From: Thermalbibacter longus
GTDB taxonomy: Bacteria; Chloroflexota; Chloroflexia; Thermomicrobiales; Thermomicrobiaceae
DNA length: 55,235 nt
Direction of reading: 5' to 3'
Assembly: GCF_023806485.1 (NCBI RefSeq)
Contig: NZ_JAMSLR010000017.1
Location: 1-55,235, forward strand
In this document: positions 8,730 through 17,083 of the stretch, in pieces
How positions within the stretch are numbered: the first letter of the stretch is position 1
How the letters are laid out: each line of letters opens with the position of its first letter
Made by a program: the position numbers and the translations under genes
The notes under the pieces: generated by a model
Seen by the model: the letters and a program-made list of their open reading frames with translations, nothing else
What the model was told of the DNA's origin: nothing
Database searches by the model: none

Positions 8730-9907
8730 GCTGCTGCCCTTCGATGCTGGATGTGGACCTCACGCACCGATGGCGGCGTATTTCGACTACGCAACGTGTG
8801 TAACTGGCCATCGATGACGACCGCTGCGATTCCTGGAATATCGCCACGCGCAATCGCGGAACGTGCATCGCGGGCCACAGACCCCCATGGCGCGTCGATC
8901 ACCACGAGATCGGCCGGATAGCCCGGTTCGAGAACCCCCGCGTGGAGTCGATATGCGGCTGCATTGTTCCCCGTGGCGAATGACCAGACGACCTCAGGCT
9001 CGAAGTCCGCGAGCGAGGACAACTCGACGATGGTCTTCAGCATGCCGAGCGGCATGACGCCTGTGCCGGTCGGCGTGTCGGTGCCGATGATGACCCGGTG
9101 CAGGTTGCCGGTTTCGCGCGCAAGATTGACGATACGCAGCGCAGACCGCAGGTTCCCAGCCTGCACGATCTGCAAAGCCATGTCGGTTCGAGTCACGAGA
9201 GTATCGACATCCTCGTCCGGGAGCGAGGTCGGCCCACCGTTGATATGACCGAGGACGTGAGGCCGAAGGTGCATGAGATGGCGCGCGAGAATTGGCTGTG
9301 AACCGGGAATGCTGGCTCCCCCGCAGTGAGACATCACCACCATACCGTGCTGCTTGGCCCAGCGCACTTGGGGCTCGCCGTCCATCGGGTCGGCATAATC
9401 ACCGAAACCGAACTTCGCCAGGCGTATGCCAATTTCGGCCAGCTCCCGAAAGTCGTCCTCCGTCAGCGATGGCTCGAGGATCACGCTGCCCGCGTGAACC
9501 TTCATGCCTGCGGGATGGAAGTGTGCGTAACAGTGGTAGGCTGCGACGGCCAGCGCTTTCACCGCGTGGCGGTCGTGTGGCCGACCGGGGGCATGCACCT
9601 CGGACGCCGACACGACAGACGTAACGCCGCCATGGACGTAGCTCTCCAAGAAATCCACCGTCTTCTGGCGAGGGGTATAGTCGCCGATGACCACGTGGCA
9701 ATGCGAATCGATTAACCCCGGCGCGACAGTCATGCCGTTGGCGTCGATAACTTGGTCAGCCTCGCTTATGTGGCCAGCGAGCTGGTCACGGGAACCAACG
9801 GCCGTCACAATTCCGCTTTCAATGACGAGCGTATCGCTCTCTCGGTCGATGGGCTTGTCGAATACGCCGGTAAAGAGCGTGCCCACGTTGGTGATGGCGA
9901 TCTTCAT
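8726..9907 (-). CDS. Enamidase-like metal-dependent amidohydrolase
   Basis: This 393-residue amidohydrolase-superfamily protein resembles enamidase of Eubacterium barkeri nicotinate fermentation, which hydrolyses 1,4,5,6-tetrahydro-6-oxonicotinate to 2-formylglutarate. Shared stretches recalled from that enzyme include GDYTPRQKTVDF, HINGGPTS, SGTG-like PTGTGVMPLG and SRNTPP near the end. Numbered from the ATG at 9907, metal ligands are probably H69 and H71 (SHCHV), K165 (LAKFGFG), H194 (MSHCGG), H221 (GHINGG) and D277 (GTDTPTG). A lysine at 165, where the characterised enzyme is remembered to have a bridging glutamate, would imply carboxylated-lysine metal bridging. GGGGAG precedes the start. 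In this operon it probably opens a cyclic enamide or lactam. Confidence 0.82.
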   Translation of the reverse strand: MKIAITNVGTLFTGVFDKPIDRESDTLVIESGIVTAVGSRDQLAGHISEADQVIDANGMTVAPGLIDSHCHVVIGDYTPRQKTVDFLESYVHGGVTSVVSASEVHAPGRPHDRHAVKALAVAAYHCYAHFHPAGMKVHAGSVILEPSLTEDDFRELAEIGIRLAKFGFGDYADPMDGEPQVRWAKQHGMVVMSHCGGASIPGSQPILARHLMHLRPHVLGHINGGPTSLPDEDVDTLVTRTDMALQIVQAGNLRSALRIVNLARETGNLHRVIIGTDTPTGTGVMPLGMLKTIVELSSLADFEPEVVWSFATGNNAAAYRLHAGVLEPGYPADLVVIDAPWGSVARDARSAIARGDIPGIAAVVIDGQLHTLRSRNTPPSVREVHIQHRRAAA

Positions 9908-9924
9908 TCCCACCACTCCCCGCG

Positions 9925-10521
9925 CTACGTGCGCTGCGCTTGCAAGCGCGCGAGCGCCTCTTCCTTCGAGAGCCCGCCGAGCCGAGCGTGCAGGCGTCCG
10001 CGATTCGCGAGGACAACGACGACGACGATCTCATCTGGCAACGGTGCGTCTGGCACGCGGACTTCAAGGGTGTCGTAGTGGCTCCGTACCCATAGTTCGT
10101 CCTTGAACGCAAGAGGGACATCGATCGCTGTACCCGGCGGGCCAACCTTGCTGTTCGATGGAATCCACGCCCGCGCGCCTCCGAGTGCCTGGCGCAGGGC
10201 GTCGCCGAAGACCGAGGTGATGCAGGCAATCGCGTGCTCCTGTTCCCCGGCCATACCAGCGATCGCCGCTTTGCCGTAGCTTTCAGCGGGGCAGCCGAGA
10301 CACTCGAGCGCGAGTTCGCCGAGAATGCGACCAAGCTCACCTGATGGCCGAATGAGCGCCGACAGGTCGTCGGCTAGAGGCTGCCCTGCGTAGGGATTCG
10401 TGATCACCGCGCAAGCTGCTACCCGACGCAGCGGCCCGTTCGCGTCTGCCCCACCGAGCGTGCTATGCGTCTCGTCAACGATGGTGTACAGCTTCCGGAT
10501 CTGTAACTGCCGATCACTCAC
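9925..10521 (-). CDS. AA_synth/DUF1185 family protein (PF06684-like)
   Basis: This 198-residue protein resembles the so-called amino acid synthesis family (DUF1185): it has the LYTIVDETHS opening, the VAACAVITNPYAG segment, GKAAIAGMAGEQEHA and a C-terminal region rich in VPDAPLPDEIVV. Biochemical function is not established to my knowledge; members often sit near amidohydrolases and flavin oxygenases. The GTG at 10521 has AAGGAGG five nt upstream and overlaps the molybdenum hydroxylase stop by eight bases, so the two are probably translated together. The next gene, 17 nt downstream, is the enamidase-like hydrolase. A role in ring or amide turnover is inferred from position only. Confidence 0.7.
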   Translation of the reverse strand: MSDRQLQIRKLYTIVDETHSTLGGADANGPLRRVAACAVITNPYAGQPLADDLSALIRPSGELGRILGELALECLGCPAESYGKAAIAGMAGEQEHAIACITSVFGDALRQALGGARAWIPSNSKVGPPGTAIDVPLAFKDELWVRSHYDTLEVRVPDAPLPDEIVVVVVLANRGRLHARLGGLSKEEALARLQAQRT

Positions 10522-12874
10522 CTGTGCCTCCTTCTCGCTCGGTTTGCATACAGGCAATGGCTTGGCAAAGCTGTTCAGCGGTATGTGGCATATCGAGGTG
10601 CACTACACCGAATGGGCGAAGCGCGTCGAGCACCGCGTTGCTGATGGTTGGCGGAGCGGCGATCGCGCCCCCTTCGCCAATGCCTTTCACCCCGAGCGGG
10701 TTGGACGGCGAGGGAAACTCGTACAGTGCGGTCTCGATGGTTGGGAGGGCACTAGCCCTGGGAAGCGCGTAGTCGAGTAACGAGGGACTTGTGAAGTAGG
10801 CCTGTGGCGTATATGCCGCATGCTCGAACAGTGCTTGGCCGATGCCCTGCGCGACTCCGCCGTGCACTTGCCCCTCGACAATCATCGGGTTGATCGCACG
10901 ACCGCAGTCGTCGACGGCAATGTAACGCCGCAGGTGAACTTCACCGGTCGAGGGATCGATCTCCACAACCGCTAGGTGGACACCAGCGGCATACGTATAG
11001 TTCGGCGGGTCGTAGGTTACCTGGACGGTCAGGCCAGGTGATTCTCCCTGCTGATGGACCGCAGCGGAATAGTAGGCTGCTGAACAGACCTCCTGAAAGC
11101 CAACGCTCCGCATCGGCGAGCCGCGGACCGTGAAGGTCCCCTGGCAGTAGTCCACGTCCTCGGGAGTACACTCCAGGAGGATAGCCGCGATGCGCTTAGC
11201 GCGGTCGAGGAGGCGTTGCCCAGCGATATACACCGCCGAGCCGCCGATCGTCATCGATCGCGTGCCGAACGTGCCGAACCCAAAAGGTGCTGTTGCTGTG
11301 TCGCCGAACTCGACTCGGAACGACTCGATCGGCAGCTCGAGCACCGAGGCGGCGATCTGCGCGAAAGCCGTTTCGTGCCCCTGCCCGTGCCCCGCGGTCC
11401 CGACCCGAACCGTTACGCCGCCCGAAGGGTCTGCTGTCACGGTCGCGCTCTCCCACAACGGGGACGAGCCTTCCATCGCGGCTGCAGTGGACGGTGTCGC
11501 TCCGCCGAGTTCGACATACGCGGCGATACCGATACCGAGAAGCCGCCCCTGCTCCCGCGCCTCGCGTTGTGCAGCTCGAAGGCCCTCATAATCCGCAAGC
11601 TCGAGCGCGCGATCGAGCATGACGTGGTAATCGCCGGAGTCGTAGGTCAACCCAGTTACGGTAGTGAAAGGGAACGCACCGCGCGGTACGAAGTTCCGGC
11701 GTCGGATCTCCACGGGATCCATCTCGAGCTTGGTCGCTACCATGTCGATCAGTCGCTCGATGAAGTAGATCCCTTCCGGCCGCCCCGCACCGCGATATGG
11801 GCCCGTCGGCACGGTGTTGGTGAAGACGCCGTACCCGGTCACATCGACGGCGGGTATGGCATAACAGCCGTTCAGCAACGGGAGCGTGCGAGCGAGGACA
11901 ACTCCCGAGGTATTCGGGTAGAGGTATGCCCCCAGGTTGAGCCACACCTCGCCGCGTAGTCCGAGTATCCGACCATCGCGGTCAGCAGCGATCTCGAGAT
12001 CGGCGAGCTGATCACGCCCGTGCGTGGTGGCCAGAAAGTGCTCGCTTCGCGTCTCGATCCACTTCACCGGAGCACCGAGCACCATGCTCGCGTAGGCCAC
12101 CGCCACTTCGTCGGGGTACATCGGTTCCTTCGCACCGAAAGCCCCTCCGACGTCGGGCATGATGACCCGGATATCTTGTTCGGGCAGACCGAGGATCTCT
12201 GCGAGGAACCAGCGCGTATGGTGGGGGCGCTGCGTCGAGAGCCAGCAGGTTAAGGTCTGGCGAGCTGGATCATAGTCGGCAACCATCCCACGTGGCTCGA
12301 GTGGATTCGGCACCACGCGATTGTTCCGCATCTCCTGCCGAACGCGCACAGCCGCCTTGGCGAACGCGGCCTCGACATCGCCCTGTTGGAGTCGCCGGGA
12401 AAAGGCGATGTTGGTTTCGAGCGACGGGTGCACGAGCGGGCTGGTGGCTCCCCGGGCTTCGTTGAGCGAGCCCACGGCAGGCAGCGTCTCGAATTCGAGC
12501 TGGATCGCTTCGACCGCATCGAGTGCAAGAGCAGGAGACGTAGCGACGACGAGCGCGATGGGCTCCCCCTGGTACCGTACGATCCCATCTGCCAGTACCG
12601 GGGGCGCTGGCAAGGCTTCGTGCGTAGTCGGAGGCCGGCGTATGAGCGGAATCGGCCGTACGCGAGAGGCGATGTCCGCCGCCGTCAACACGGCGACCAC
12701 ACCCTGAAACCGGGCCGCGGCCGCTGTGTCGAGGAGCGTGATCCTGCCGTGGGGCACTGGGCTCCGTAGAAATGCAGCATAGAGCATGCCCGGCAGATGA
12801 ACGTCACCTACATAGGTTGCACGGCCGGTCAGGAATCGCCGGTCCTCGACACGCCGAATCGAGCGACCGATCAC
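10514..12874 (-). CDS. Molybdopterin-binding large subunit, xanthine dehydrogenase/CO dehydrogenase family
   Basis: This 786-residue molybdenum hydroxylase large subunit inserts oxygen from water into C-H bonds of aldehydes or N-heterocycles. Visible landmarks are the N-terminal GRSIRRVEDRRFLTG, the cofactor-region motifs MPDVGGAFGAKEPMYPDE and GTAGHGQGHETAFAQ, and GIGEGGAIAAPPTISNAV with the catalytic glutamate. The GTG at 12874 forms a GTGA overlap with the dehydrogenase gene and has GGAGGAGG upstream; longer starts lack this. The companion FAD and [2Fe-2S] subunit genes, normally adjacent, are absent here. In this operon it may oxidise an aldehyde or hydroxylate a heterocycle next to nitrogen, as nicotinate hydroxylase does before enamidase. 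CO dehydrogenase is unlikely. Confidence 0.87.
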   Translation of the reverse strand: MIGRSIRRVEDRRFLTGRATYVGDVHLPGMLYAAFLRSPVPHGRITLLDTAAAARFQGVVAVLTAADIASRVRPIPLIRRPPTTHEALPAPPVLADGIVRYQGEPIALVVATSPALALDAVEAIQLEFETLPAVGSLNEARGATSPLVHPSLETNIAFSRRLQQGDVEAAFAKAAVRVRQEMRNNRVVPNPLEPRGMVADYDPARQTLTCWLSTQRPHHTRWFLAEILGLPEQDIRVIMPDVGGAFGAKEPMYPDEVAVAYASMVLGAPVKWIETRSEHFLATTHGRDQLADLEIAADRDGRILGLRGEVWLNLGAYLYPNTSGVVLARTLPLLNGCYAIPAVDVTGYGVFTNTVPTGPYRGAGRPEGIYFIERLIDMVATKLEMDPVEIRRRNFVPRGAFPFTTVTGLTYDSGDYHVMLDRALELADYEGLRAAQREAREQGRLLGIGIAAYVELGGATPSTAAAMEGSSPLWESATVTADPSGGVTVRVGTAGHGQGHETAFAQIAASVLELPIESFRVEFGDTATAPFGFGTFGTRSMTIGGSAVYIAGQRLLDRAKRIAAILLECTPEDVDYCQGTFTVRGSPMRSVGFQEVCSAAYYSAAVHQQGESPGLTVQVTYDPPNYTYAAGVHLAVVEIDPSTGEVHLRRYIAVDDCGRAINPMIVEGQVHGGVAQGIGQALFEHAAYTPQAYFTSPSLLDYALPRASALPTIETALYEFPSPSNPLGVKGIGEGGAIAAPPTISNAVLDALRPFGVVHLDMPHTAEQLCQAIACMQTEREGGTGE

Positions 12875-13731
12875 CGCATCTCCTCCTCCGCGAGATGTGC
12901 GATCTTCACGGTACCGGCGACGCCTCGCCCACCATCTGTGTGGATGACCGTTCCCGTCACGACGCGACTGCACATATGCGACGCCAGGTAGACGTAGGCC
13001 CAGACGTGGTCGGAGGTTTCCGGTGTGACCAGCAGGGGCACCGAGCGCCGAATGCGCTCTGCTCGCTCAGGGCGCTCATCGACCTGGGTCTGGCCCTCAC
13101 CGAATGTCTGAAGTCCACGCAGCGATGTTCCGACTGTACCGCCTGGAGCAACGCCGTTCACCCTGACGCGTGGAGCGAGTTGATAGGCAAGATGAGTCAC
13201 CAGACCGCGCGTCGCAAATTTGGCAGCGCCGTAGAGGATCCCTCCTCCCTCGGGATAGAACGCCGCTGTCGATAGCGTGAGCACGATCGCGCTCGGCTGG
13301 CGAAGGAGCAGGGGAATGGCGCACCGGACGGCGAGGAGATAGGACAAAACGTTCGTCGTGAAGATCTCGGAGAAGGCCTCCGGCAGCAGGCGCTCGTCGA
13401 GATCGAGGATAGTTCGGTAATAGTCGAAGACACCGACAGTGCACACCAGCGTATCGAGCTTACCGAAGGAGTCGCGCGCGCACTCGACCGCTCGCTGCAC
13501 GTCGGTGACTTCGGTCGCCGAGCCGCAGACTGTGAGGAGCGGCGCATCGGTCGTCGCCTCATTCTGTAGTGCAGCGAGCTTGTCCGGATCCCGCCCGAAT
13601 GCGACGACAGAAGCGCCCGCGCGCACGAATCCGAGCGCAACCGCGCGACCGATTCCGGAGGTCGCGCCTACGATCAGCGCGACCTGACCGTCGAGCAGAG
13701 AAGCGGTCGGGATCGGCTGGAGCCCTGTCAC
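12871..13731 (-). CDS. Short-chain dehydrogenase, cis-dihydrodiol dehydrogenase (BphB/NahB) type
   Basis: This 286-residue SDR protein is probably the NAD-dependent enzyme that rearomatises a cis-dihydrodiol to a catechol. It has the Rossmann glycine motif GATSGIGRA (22-30) and the catalytic set S154, Y167 and K171 (STAAFY, ILYGAAK). The C-terminal stretch (TSDHVWAYVYLAS, then GTVIHTDGGRGVAGTVKIA) resembles the corresponding part of biphenyl dihydrodiol dehydrogenases rather than generic SDRs. The ATG at 13731 overlaps the stop of the upstream 81-residue gene by four bases. The assignment is supported by the ring-hydroxylating dioxygenase genes just upstream; the substrate is not known. Confidence 0.82.
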   Translation of the reverse strand: MTGLQPIPTASLLDGQVALIVGATSGIGRAVALGFVRAGASVVAFGRDPDKLAALQNEATTDAPLLTVCGSATEVTDVQRAVECARDSFGKLDTLVCTVGVFDYYRTILDLDERLLPEAFSEIFTTNVLSYLLAVRCAIPLLLRQPSAIVLTLSTAAFYPEGGGILYGAAKFATRGLVTHLAYQLAPRVRVNGVAPGGTVGTSLRGLQTFGEGQTQVDERPERAERIRRSVPLLVTPETSDHVWAYVYLASHMCSRVVTGTVIHTDGGRGVAGTVKIAHLAEEEMR

Positions 13732-13973
13732 GATGGCCCCCAGGGGTTTTCGAGCATCCGGGAGAAGGTATCGACGGGCTGCCAGCTAATCGCTTCGAGC
13801 TCCAACGGGTCGAGATGGATGGTATACCCGAGTTTGGGAGAATGGATCTCGAGTCGCTCCCCGTTGCGCGTCCGGACCTTGCGGACGTGAGCTTCAGCGA
13901 ACTCGTTCTTGATCACGATCGTCTCGGTTACCGGTTCCAGTGCTGGCCATGCGGCATGATTCTCGTGCTCCAT
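13728..13973 (-). CDS. Small protein of unknown function between dioxygenase and diol dehydrogenase genes
   Basis: This 81-residue soluble protein is not recognised. It has no signal peptide, membrane segment or cysteine cluster and looks like a small beta-rich domain (ETIVIKNEFAEAHVRKVRTR, then LEIHSPKLGYTIHLDPLELE). It overlaps the dihydrodiol dehydrogenase start by four bases and follows the dioxygenase beta-subunit gene by 30 nt, so it is firmly inside the operon and a real gene. Possible roles are an accessory subunit, a chaperone or an electron-transfer docking factor for the dioxygenase; none is proven by sequence. Confidence 0.75.
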   Translation of the reverse strand: MEHENHAAWPALEPVTETIVIKNEFAEAHVRKVRTRNGERLEIHSPKLGYTIHLDPLELEAISWQPVDTFSRMLENPWGPS

Positions 13974-14003
13974 CGCACGCCTCCCTGATGATCGTCGAGC
14001 CGA

Positions 14004-14540
14004 CTACAGGAAATAGGACAGGTTCCGAACGGACAGCACACTTTGGTCGACGATGATCGTGCGCCGGGCGATACGCCAGCCAGACTCAGTGCGCCGCAGC
14101 AGATCGGTACGCTGGGTGGACAAGAGCTCGTATTCCGGTAGCTCTCCTCGCGAGCGATAGATCAGGACGTTGTAGTGGACGTGGTACTCGTCCTGCTGGT
14201 CCGCAGGGCGAACACGGATGTTGGACAGATAGTAACGAACACGCGAAGGTGGATCTTCCGCCCAGGCATATTCAGTGTTCAGGCGAGCGACGCGAACGGC
14301 CAGCGTCTGCTTCGTGTCGTCGAACAGCCGGCCGGTCGGCGAAACCTCCCAGGCTGCTCCGCGTTCCCGCGTGACGCGGATCGGCACCTCGTACAAGGCA
14401 TCATCCGTGAAGAGTTCGACCCAATCGTCATATCGCCGCTCGACGAGCAGTGCTGCTTCATCGTAGAGAAACTGCGAAATCTCGTGGTGAAGCAGCAAAT
14501 CGTCGACCGTTGGGGAGGAACGCGTAACCGCTTCAGTCAT
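14004..14540 (-). CDS. Aromatic ring-hydroxylating dioxygenase, beta (small) subunit
   Basis: This 178-residue structural subunit of an alpha3beta3 Rieske oxygenase has the SnoaL/NTF2-like cone fold. Typical features are the N-terminal helical part (EISQFLYDEAALLVERRYDDWVELF), DDALYEVPIR, YLSNIRVR and a C-terminal RTDLLRR...WRIARRTIIVDQS...LSYFL ending. The frame is open to 14663, but the ATG at 14540 gives the family start (MTEAVTRSSPTVDDLLLHHE) and normal length. It follows the alpha-subunit gene by 49 nt. The beta subunit mainly stabilises the complex and sometimes affects substrate choice. Confidence 0.88.
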   Translation of the reverse strand: MTEAVTRSSPTVDDLLLHHEISQFLYDEAALLVERRYDDWVELFTDDALYEVPIRVTRERGAAWEVSPTGRLFDDTKQTLAVRVARLNTEYAWAEDPPSRVRYYLSNIRVRPADQQDEYHVHYNVLIYRSRGELPEYELLSTQRTDLLRRTESGWRIARRTIIVDQSVLSVRNLSYFL

Positions 14541-14589
14541 GGCCTTCCACCTCTCCACTGTGGGCCTGGCACCAGCCTCAGCACCACCC

Positions 14590-15963
14590 CTAGTCAGCGA
14601 CAGGTTGCGTCTCCGGCGGATGGAAGGCTGGCGGCACGCGAGCCGGGTCGACGGGCTCACCAAGGGGTGTCAGCAGATAGTTCAACCAGGTGCCCCAGAG
14701 GTTGCGGAAACCAATCTCCGTAACATACGGGGTAAATGCGCGCCCTGGCCCTGGAAAGTCAGCGATCGGCTCCAGGTCGAGCCCCTGGAGATAGGCAAGT
14801 TCGAAGCTGTCGGCGTTGAACGCGGCGTGCTGCCGGGAGAGATTTGTCCAGTTCTCGAAGTCGTCTTGTTCGAAGGTCCCGGCAGCGCCGAAGGCCAGAC
14901 TGTAGACACGGTAGATCTCGTGCTTCAGTTCGGCGGGGATGTGCTTCGGTACGAGACACCACGTCCACATCTCGATCTTGCCCGGTCCGCGCGGATGCCA
15001 CAGTCGCATAGTGCAGAACTTCAACCCGGGCTGGCCCGGAGCGAGACTGAACGGTTGGATGAGGAACGAGAGGTTCGGGAAGACGGTGGCCACGGACATG
15101 CGGGCGTCGCGGAACACGCTGATCTGCTCAGGGGACAGCGCGTTCATGTATCCTTCGACAACTTCGGGTGGAAAGCCGACGAAAGGCGGTAGCCCTGGCG
15201 TGTGACCGATGCCGATACAGTGGCCTCGACCGGGGATATGGACAGCGTAACCCATAAAGTGCGTGCGGCCACTCGAGGGATAGAACCCGAGCGCAAAGCC
15301 GAACTGGTGCGCGACCGGGGTATGATACCCGTCTCCTCCGAAATTCTCGGCGCAAATCTTCCAGTCCGTATCGGAGACCCAGCGCTCTGGCGGGCCGTAC
15401 ACTTCCGCGCCCTCGGGTCCAGGCTTCAGGAAGAAGTCGAGGTAGAACTGGAAGCCCCCGAGATACTCGTCGAGCGGGTCCGCGTTCGGGTCGAGAGTGC
15501 CGAAGATTAGCCCACCGTACGTGTCGATGCGGACTGGGCGTAGTCCCCATTCGGCTCTGTCCAAGCGTCCACGGTAGACCTCGCGATGATACGGAACGCC
15601 GATGAGCTCGCCCGTATTCTTGAACGTCCAGCCGTGGTACGAGCAGCGGAAGTGCGACGCATTGCCCATCTCGGCCTTGCAGACCTGGTTCCCGCGATGC
15701 GTACAGGCGTTTCGGAATGCTCGCACTTGCCCGTGCTCGTCTCGAACCACAATGACCGAAAGGTCGGCAATCCAGCGCAGCACGTAGTCGCCGGGGTGTG
15801 GGATCTCCGACTCGTGAGCCAGAAACACCCAAGCGCGCGAGAAGAGGCGTTGCTTCTCGAGGGTATGAACGGCTGGATCGTTGAAGATCTTGGCCGGAAT
15901 GCGCCCCTCGGGCAACGTCTCCCACATCCGGTGGAGGTAGTCCGGGATGACGGGGGCAGTCAT
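14590..15963 (-). CDS. Aromatic ring-hydroxylating dioxygenase, alpha (large) subunit
   Basis: This 457-residue catalytic subunit adds both atoms of O2 to an aromatic ring to give a cis-dihydrodiol. The Rieske [2Fe-2S] motif CxHx17CxxH is intact (C87, H89, C107, H110). Mononuclear iron ligands are H214 and H219 (DGYHTPVAH) with an aspartate of QDDFENW (366-372); D211 can bridge electrons from the neighbouring Rieske centre. The ATG at 15963 has AGGAGGT upstream and lies 22 nt after the hydratase-aldolase gene. A ferredoxin and a reductase must feed it electrons, but neither gene is in the window. Motifs are closest to naphthalene/biphenyl/phthalate-type alpha3beta3 enzymes; the substrate cannot be assigned. 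Confidence 0.92.
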   Translation of the reverse strand: MTAPVIPDYLHRMWETLPEGRIPAKIFNDPAVHTLEKQRLFSRAWVFLAHESEIPHPGDYVLRWIADLSVIVVRDEHGQVRAFRNACTHRGNQVCKAEMGNASHFRCSYHGWTFKNTGELIGVPYHREVYRGRLDRAEWGLRPVRIDTYGGLIFGTLDPNADPLDEYLGGFQFYLDFFLKPGPEGAEVYGPPERWVSDTDWKICAENFGGDGYHTPVAHQFGFALGFYPSSGRTHFMGYAVHIPGRGHCIGIGHTPGLPPFVGFPPEVVEGYMNALSPEQISVFRDARMSVATVFPNLSFLIQPFSLAPGQPGLKFCTMRLWHPRGPGKIEMWTWCLVPKHIPAELKHEIYRVYSLAFGAAGTFEQDDFENWTNLSRQHAAFNADSFELAYLQGLDLEPIADFPGPGRAFTPYVTEIGFRNLWGTWLNYLLTPLGEPVDPARVPPAFHPPETQPVAD

Positions 15964-15985
15964 GTGCACACCTCCTGCCTTGCAC

Positions 15986-17014
15986 TCACTGCACGACGGC
16001 GGATCGTGCGGCAAGACGATCACGCACCTCCTGGCGCAAGACCTGCCAGCGGCGCACGTGCTCGAGCGTGGACGAGACGTGATCCTGTGGGAGCAGATCC
16101 ATGTAGTAGGGTGGCCGGCTCGGGCCGGGCTTCATGTACCCAGCCGCCTCGTAGCGCAGGCGCTCGAGTTGGATGTTGTACCGCGCGAACTCGGGGAAGT
16201 CGCGACTCACGATGAACGGCTCGTGCGCCCACAAGATGCGTTCGGCGATCCAGCGCCCTTCTTCGAAATCGTTGGCGAGAAGCACATCACGGAGGTAGAA
16301 GACCGGCTCCGGGCCACAGGTCGCGGTGGTGCTCCAACACCCAGGAACCTGGTCACCGTACAGGCTATACGCAAAGAACCAGATGCACTCGATCGGGAAG
16401 AGACGGATCTTCCCCTGGACAGCCTGAAGATCGTTGTGATAGCGGAATCCGATCGCCGCGCCACCGGCATACTTGACAGCGACAACCTGCGGGATGTCGG
16501 CCAACGCTGCATAGACCTCTGTCGGGATCACGCCGCGAAACGCGGCTGTATTGTCGTAGACGCAGATCGCGAGCTCGGGAACTGCCGCCGCCACGTCCTG
16601 GTAGAAGCGGATCATCGTCTTAGCAGTCATCTCCGACCACATCGGTCGGCCGAGCAGGACGCCGACGGCCCCGATGTCGCGCAGGAAACGCATGCGATCG
16701 ATGGTATCGCGCGTGTTGAGGGTCGTCGCGCCGATGAACAGGGGGAAATCGGGGTTAAAGGCCCGCACCGTTTCGACGACAGCCGATGCGAAGGCCTTCC
16801 ACTCGTCGAGCGTCAGGGTCCCCATCTCGCCGAGGGTGCCATTGGTCGCGATGCTGTCAGCCCCGTCGTGGAGCAGGCTCCGGATCATCCGCTCGGTCTC
16901 GTCGAGGTCGACCGTATCGCGCGCCGAGAGATCGCCACCGTTGTCCTTGGCAGGTGTCGGCGGGTATGCCATTACGCCCTTGAGGTCCTGCGCCGAAATC
17001 CGTGGGAGTGTCAC
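15986..17014 (-). CDS. Hydratase-aldolase of the DHDPS/NAL superfamily, NahE/PhdJ type
   Basis: This 342-residue class I aldolase resembles trans-o-hydroxybenzylidenepyruvate hydratase-aldolase, which splits the ring-cleavage product of bicyclic aromatics into an aromatic aldehyde and pyruvate. Recognisable segments are GVMAYPPTPA, TVDLDETERM, ATNGTLGE, GATTLNTRDTI and LGRPMW. Y153 (CVYDN) and the Schiff-base lysine K181 (VVAVKYAG) match the family. The GTG at 17014 has AAAGGGGT upstream. It is the first enzyme gene after the regulator, 69 nt downstream. Its presence implies that the pathway makes an aryl-substituted ene-pyruvate, so a fused-ring or styryl-like substrate is likely. Confidence 0.88.
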   Translation of the reverse strand: MTLPRISAQDLKGVMAYPPTPAKDNGGDLSARDTVDLDETERMIRSLLHDGADSIATNGTLGEMGTLTLDEWKAFASAVVETVRAFNPDFPLFIGATTLNTRDTIDRMRFLRDIGAVGVLLGRPMWSEMTAKTMIRFYQDVAAAVPELAICVYDNTAAFRGVIPTEVYAALADIPQVVAVKYAGGAAIGFRYHNDLQAVQGKIRLFPIECIWFFAYSLYGDQVPGCWSTTATCGPEPVFYLRDVLLANDFEEGRWIAERILWAHEPFIVSRDFPEFARYNIQLERLRYEAAGYMKPGPSRPPYYMDLLPQDHVSSTLEHVRRWQVLRQEVRDRLAARSAVVQ

Positions 17015-17083
17015 CGATCTACCCCTTTCGATCTTGCGCTCCGCAGCAACACAACACGACAGTGCAGCCCCTTCCCCTGCTTC

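Noticed and set aside
10514-12874. Aerobic carbon monoxide dehydrogenase (CoxL)
   Set aside because: The characteristic active-site cysteine loop of form I CoxL was not found, coxM and coxS are absent and the context is aromatic breakdown.
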